The notes under the pieces: generated by a model
What the model was told of the DNA's origin: nothing
What the model saw: the letters and a program-made list of their open reading frames with translations, nothing else
The model's database searches: none
From: Hanstruepera ponticola
GTDB lineage: Bacteria; Bacteroidota; Bacteroidia; Flavobacteriales; Flavobacteriaceae
Reading direction: 5' to 3'
Length of the DNA stretch: 64,000 nt
Assembly (NCBI RefSeq): GCF_012931685.1
Contig: NZ_JABANC010000004.1
Span: 1-64,000 of the forward strand
Translations under genes and position numbers: made by a program
In this document: positions 60,444 through 64,000 of the stretch, one piece after another
Numbering within the stretch: position 1 is the first letter of the stretch
Layout of the letters: each line of letters begins with the position of its first letter

Positions 60444-61120
60444 TAGGGTTTGTTCTTTTCATTCATCCACTTTTCAGTCAGTTCTAAAAAGTCAAAATTT
60501 AAAGCCGATTGTTGTTCTTCCAATCGCCCGCTCTGAAAATTTCGTTGTAATATATCTTCAATTAAGTAGTCTTCTTTGTTATTTAAAGGATCAAACTCTT
60601 CCTTTAAGGAAATATCAAACAAGCGCGCTGTATTGTTAAACCAAAACGCACGCCAGCCACTTCGCAAATCTTTTATTAAATCGAATGTGGTTTTTCCTGT
60701 TTGCCTGTGAATAAGCTTTACAAGAATTTGTCCTTCGGTACGGGTTAACTTTTTCAGTTCTTCCGAAAACTCTTCCTCAATATATTTCTGAATGATTTTG
60801 GTGTATTTCTTTTTGTCACTCTTGCGCTCCATGGATTCAATGCGCTCATTAAGTGCCTCCAAACGTTCGGCGGCTAGTTTGGCATATGGGTAAACCTTAA
60901 TGGTTTTTCGTCTTAAAATCAAATATCTTCTTCGGTCTTCGTTGCTATCAAACTTCAGCTTGTGTAATAAGGTAATTTCATTGAGGTTTATGGCTGTACG
61001 CGGAATGGAATCGCCTTCAATAATTATATACATTACATCCGTGGAATCCTGTTCAACTGTATCCACTTGAGCAAACAGTAAACCTGGTATTAAGTATAAG
61101 AAGTAAAAGAAATATTTCAT
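60443..61120 (-). CDS. DUF4294 family secreted protein
   Basis: 225 residues, signal peptide ending LLFAQ. The DUF4294 region about 60-200 includes RRYLILRRKTIKVYPYAKLAAERLEALNERIESM, TRTEGQILVKLIHRQTGKTTFDLIKDLRSGWRAFWFNNTARLFDISLKEEFDP, the most conserved part of the family. Helical, highly charged. Function unknown. It is the first gene of the two-gene operon with the haemolysin III gene. A promoter could not be pinned. Confidence 0.92.
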   Translation of the reverse strand: MKYFFYFLYLIPGLLFAQVDTVEQDSTDVMYIIIEGDSIPRTAINLNEITLLHKLKFDSNEDRRRYLILRRKTIKVYPYAKLAAERLEALNERIESMERKSDKKKYTKIIQKYIEEEFSEELKKLTRTEGQILVKLIHRQTGKTTFDLIKDLRSGWRAFWFNNTARLFDISLKEEFDPLNNKEDYLIEDILQRNFQSGRLEEQQSALNFDFLELTEKWMNEKNKP

Positions 61121-61233
61121 TAAAAACTAGCTATCTAAAATCGTTCCAAGATGAACATCAAAATTAATAATTTACAACCTCTAAAACCTTAAAATCGTAT
61201 TAATATTATTATTTTAGTGCAAAATATTTAAAC

Positions 61234-62322
61234 ATGGCAAAAAAGAGTGTATTGAATAAAAAGTCTATGGACTTTTTAGAGAAATATTTAAATAATGCAT
61301 CACCTACTGGATATGAGTGGGATGGGCAAAAACTATGGATGGACTATTTAAAACCTTATGTTGATGAATTTATAACCGATACCTACGGAACGGCCGTTGG
61401 CGTTATTAATCCGAAAGCAAAATATAAGGTAGTTATTGAAGGCCATGCCGATGAAATTTCATGGTACGTCAACTATATTGCTGATAATGGTTTGATATAT
61501 GTAATACGAAATGGCGGTAGTGACCATCAAATTGCGCCGAGTAAAATTGTAAACATCCACACCAAAAAAGGCATCGTGAAAGGTGTTTTTGGATGGCCAG
61601 CTATTCACACCAGAAACAAAGCAAAAGAAGAGGCACCAAAACCAGATAATATTACGATAGATATTGGTGCAAAAGATAAGGCTGAAGTTGAAAAAATGGG
61701 TGTGCACGTTGGTTGTGTGATTACCTACCCTGATGAATTTCATATTTTGAACAAAGATAAGTTTGTCTGTCGTGCTTTAGATAATCGTATGGGTGGCTTT
61801 ATGATTGCTGAAGTGGCTCGTTTATTACATGAAAATAAAAAGAAACTACCGTTCGGTCTTTATGTCACCAATTCTGTTCAAGAAGAAATTGGATTACGTG
61901 GTGCCGAAATGATTACACAAACCATCAAACCCAATGTGGCTATTGTAACTGATGTGACGCATGATACTACAACACCCATGATTGAGCGTAAAAAAGAAGG
62001 GCATTTAGAAATTGGTTTAGGACCTGTTGTCGCCTATGCGCCTGCTGTTCAGCAAAAACTACGTGATCTGATAACTGATACGGCTGAAGACAAGAAGATA
62101 CCTTTCCAAAGATCGGCTCTATCACGTGCCACAGGAACAGATACCGATGCCTTTGCTTATAGTAATGGTGGTGTTGCTTCGGCTTTAATATCGTTGCCAT
62201 TACGCTATATGCATACAACGGTTGAGATGGTTCATAAAGATGATGTGGAAAACGTTATCCGCTTGATTTATGAAACCTTGTTGAAGATTAAAGATGGTGA
62301 AACGTTTTCGTATTTCAAATAA
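61234..62322 (+). CDS. M42 family metallopeptidase
   Basis: 362 residues. A tetrahedral-type aminopeptidase or glucanase-like zinc enzyme. Visible: ASPTGYEWDGQKLWMDYL, first metal motif VIEGHADEISWYVNYI (His-Asp), RALDNRMGGFMIAEV (Asp), the catalytic Glu pair in VTNSVQEEIGLRGA, IVTDVTHDTTTP (metal Asp) and LPLRYMHTTVEMVHKDD (metal His). Members act on peptides in the cytoplasm. Monocistronic, followed by a terminator. Confidence 0.95.
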   Translation: MAKKSVLNKKSMDFLEKYLNNASPTGYEWDGQKLWMDYLKPYVDEFITDTYGTAVGVINPKAKYKVVIEGHADEISWYVNYIADNGLIYVIRNGGSDHQIAPSKIVNIHTKKGIVKGVFGWPAIHTRNKAKEEAPKPDNITIDIGAKDKAEVEKMGVHVGCVITYPDEFHILNKDKFVCRALDNRMGGFMIAEVARLLHENKKKLPFGLYVTNSVQEEIGLRGAEMITQTIKPNVAIVTDVTHDTTTPMIERKKEGHLEIGLGPVVAYAPAVQQKLRDLITDTAEDKKIPFQRSALSRATGTDTDAFAYSNGGVASALISLPLRYMHTTVEMVHKDDVENVIRLIYETLLKIKDGETFSYFK

Positions 62323-62325
62323 CAT

Positions 62326-62346
62326 AAAGCCTCTACAAGAGGCTTT
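62326..62346 (+). terminator. Terminator of the M42 peptidase gene
   Basis: AAAGCCTC (62326-62333), loop TACAA, GAGGCTTT (62339-62346) with a T-run. The next gene's ATG at 62354 is only 8 nt further. Confidence 0.82.
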
Positions 62347-62353
62347 TTAATTT

Positions 62354-62905
62354 ATGGATGAATTAATTGACATTGTTGACGCACTTGGAAAGCCAACAGG
62401 ACAATCTGCTTTAAAATCAGCTATTCACAAGCAGGGTTACTATCATAATACTGCACACGTATGGTTTTACACCAAACATGGTGGTATATTATTGGCTCAA
62501 CGTGCCGCTACGAAAGCTATTTGCCCCTTGCTTTGGGATGTTTCTGTCGCTGGACATGTAGATGCTGGTGAAACTATTGAAGAAGCAGCAATAAGAGAAA
62601 CCAAAGAAGAAATAGGATTAACTATTAATGAGTCTGATTTGAAGAGAATAGGTGTTTTCCCATGTTTTCAAACATATGATAATGGTATCATAGATAATGA
62701 ATTTCACTATACATTCATCGCTTTATTAAACGATCCTATCGCATCACTAACGCCTCAACCTGGTGAAGTTGAAGCGCTAAAACTTGTTTCAATTACTACA
62801 TTTAAGTCATTATTTGAGGATAGTGAGAATACTAATCATTTTGTAGCAAGTAATCGGTCCTATTATCTATCGGTTTTAGATTCCATTCAAAAACAATTAT
62901 TATAA
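62354..62905 (+). CDS. Nudix hydrolase (isopentenyl-diphosphate isomerase-like fold)
   Basis: 183 residues. The Nudix box is GHVDAGETIEEAAIRETKEEIGL (about 77-99), matching Gx5Ex7REUxEExGU. The N-terminus DELIDIVDALGKPTGQSALKSAIHKQGYYHNTAHVWFY resembles the YfcD/IDI-like branch. The substrate is a nucleoside-diphosphate-linked compound of unknown kind. It starts 8 nt after the preceding terminator stem, so its promoter must lie in or upstream of the terminator. Confidence 0.93.
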   Translation: MDELIDIVDALGKPTGQSALKSAIHKQGYYHNTAHVWFYTKHGGILLAQRAATKAICPLLWDVSVAGHVDAGETIEEAAIRETKEEIGLTINESDLKRIGVFPCFQTYDNGIIDNEFHYTFIALLNDPIASLTPQPGEVEALKLVSITTFKSLFEDSENTNHFVASNRSYYLSVLDSIQKQLL

Positions 62906-62932
62906 CATTACTTTTTTAATTAATTTCCATTT

Positions 62933-63604
62933 ATGGATTTAGCTTTACTTTCAATAGCGCCAGTCATCATCATTATTTTATATGTTTACTTGAAGGACAA
63001 ATATGATAAAGAGCCTAAACTCTTACTATTTTTTTGCTTTTTATTTGGTGCCTTTGTGAGTATTTTTATCACAACCTTATTATACATCCTCTTCGATTAT
63101 ATTATCATTCCAGAAGAAAATAATATTGTTGAACAATTTATAAAGGCCTTCTTCATTGTTGGCTTTACCGAAGAATTCAGCAAGTACATTATTGTACGTT
63201 ACTATGCGCAAACACGTGAAGCTTTTAATGAACCCTATGATGGTATTATTTATGCCGTAATGGTTTCTATGGGATTTGCTGCCACTGAAAACATTTTTTA
63301 TGTTATGGCTGGTGGTTATGAAGTCGCTTTATTAAGAGCAGTAACTGCAGTTCCAGCCCACGCTACATTTGCCATACTAATGGGTTATTATATGGGAAAG
63401 GCCAAATTTTCCAAAAATAGGATGCAATTGAATTTAATAGGCTTACTTCTTGCCATTATTTTCCATGGTGCTTATGATTTCTTCTTGTTTATAGATTTTA
63501 TACCAGGTGTTTGGATTGGCGCCTTTGTTTCGCTAGCCTTTGGCATAGTGCTATCAAGAAATGCCATAAAAAGCCATCAAAACAACTCCCATTTCAAAGC
63601 TTAA
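62933..63604 (+). CDS. PrsW-type intramembrane protease
   Basis: 223 residues with about 7 membrane segments. Motifs of the PrsW/CAAX-like family: VGFTEEFSKYIIVRYY (EExxK type, about 81-96), FAATENIFYVM (ExNxxY), AVPAHATFAILMGYYMG (HAxxxA, about 143) and IFHGAYDFFLF (HxxxD). In Bacillus PrsW cleaves an anti-sigma factor (RsiW). With several ECF/anti-sigma modules in this window a similar role is tempting but not shown. Upstream of a biotin carboxyl carrier gene. Confidence 0.93.
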   Translation: MDLALLSIAPVIIIILYVYLKDKYDKEPKLLLFFCFLFGAFVSIFITTLLYILFDYIIIPEENNIVEQFIKAFFIVGFTEEFSKYIIVRYYAQTREAFNEPYDGIIYAVMVSMGFAATENIFYVMAGGYEVALLRAVTAVPAHATFAILMGYYMGKAKFSKNRMQLNLIGLLLAIIFHGAYDFFLFIDFIPGVWIGAFVSLAFGIVLSRNAIKSHQNNSHFKA

Positions 63605-63639
63605 TAATTATTATCTTTACATCTCAAAAAAATAATTTC

Positions 63640-64000
63640 ATGACAAACTATAAAGCATCTGTAAACAATACAGATCATTTTGAAATTTCCGAAGAAACCA
63701 TTCATAAGTTAGATGCCGTAGCTACTTCAAAAAACACCTATCATGTTTTAGAAAATAACAGCTCATACAAAGCAGAAATATTGAATGCAAACTTCAACAA
63801 TAAAACCTATGAAGTTAAAGTCAATAATACAGTTTACAATGTTGAAATAAGTGATTTTTTAGATCAGCTTATTAAAGACATGGGCTTTGAAATTGGTGCT
63901 ACAAAACATGTAAATGACATTAAAGCGCCTATGCCTGGATTGATTTTAGACATCAACATACATGTAGGACAAGAAGTAAAAGAAGACGACACGCTCTTAA
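63640..64000 (+). CDS. biotin carboxyl carrier-like protein of acyl-CoA carboxylase, 3' truncated by window
   Basis: Starts at ATG 63640 and is open to the end of the window (120 residues). N-terminal NTDHFEISEETIHKLDAVAT, NTYHVLENNSSYKAEIL, KVNNTVYNVEISDFLDQLIKDMG; biotinyl domain starting at KAPMPGLILDINIHVGQEVKEDDTLL. The modified-lysine motif (AMKM-type) lies past the window edge. This arrangement is typical of the small AccB-like subunit of propionyl/acetyl-CoA carboxylase in Bacteroidota. Its missing C-terminus would be about 40 residues. Confidence 0.92.
   Translation, partial: MTNYKASVNNTDHFEISEETIHKLDAVATSKNTYHVLENNSSYKAEILNANFNNKTYEVKVNNTVYNVEISDFLDQLIKDMGFEIGATKHVNDIKAPMPGLILDINIHVGQEVKEDDTLL

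Noticed and set aside
1-64000. tRNA or rRNA genes
   Set aside because: No cloverleaf with TTCGA arm and no conserved rRNA segments were recognised on either strand.

Overview
ORGANISM. The window reads as chromosomal DNA of a marine-type Flavobacteriaceae bacterium (Bacteroidota); I cannot fix the genus. The reasons are low GC, type IX secretion (T9SS) proteins with type A and type B sorting domains, PorP/SprF, PorE-like and PorQ proteins, TonB/carboxypeptidase-regulatory receptors, DUF4294/DUF6452/DUF6048/DUF6768 families, scarcity of Shine-Dalgarno sites, TTG-N18-20-TAnnTTTG promoters, and a 6S RNA candidate downstream of zapA. No rRNA, tRNA, CRISPR, IS element or prophage was found. LAYOUT. 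1-4138: end of a giant T9SS type B adhesin with its PorP/SprF and PorE-like partners. 4397-8554: small secreted proteins and lipoproteins (fasciclin, CAP) and pdxH. 8544-17660: a mostly minus-strand housekeeping run (rnz, STAS-like protein, pyrB, pyrR, rpsA, cmk, porQ, lon). 17888-20839: ECF sigma module with a membrane protein and two repeat-rich secreted proteins. 20932-26467: lipoprotein, MFS carrier, M48 peptidase, msrB, DinB-like protein, lpdA. 26524-31443: a second ECF sigma operon with an MscS-like channel, aroQ, and outer-membrane barrels. 31660-35002: xerD, rny, 6S RNA, zapA, coiled-coil protein. 35179-46946: M23 peptidase, TonB receptor, lipoproteins, cysteine desulfurase, Smr protein, endosialidase-chaperone protein, T9SS cargo. 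47030-52659: rocD, a third ECF sigma operon, rlmD with two envelope proteins. 52660-54380: a repeat-rich accessory island. 54383-64000: RNA methyltransferase, ZIP transporter, GNAT, YceI/Crp pair, haemolysin III, M42 peptidase, Nudix, PrsW-like protease and the start of a biotin carboxyl carrier gene. HOW IT FITS TOGETHER. Much of the window concerns the envelope: T9SS cargo and machinery, barrels, lipoproteins, and three ECF sigma modules that probably sense envelope state. The most interesting regulatory signal is a shared two-block motif, TGTGAC then GTGTC 14-15 bp later. It lies upstream of the second sigma gene (29015-29040), of the last gene in that cluster (27365-27390), and of the M48 peptidase gene about 5 kb away (23770-23794). 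I read it as the promoter of that sigma factor, making a small envelope-stress regulon of sigma factor, MscS-like channel, two tiny proteins and a lipoprotein peptidase. The most unusual DNA is the island at 52660-54380. It holds about 19 tandem 21-bp units in three blocks, several palindromic repeats, and one lipoprotein gene bracketed at its start and stop codons by an inverted repeat and followed by a foldable tail, like a gene cassette.
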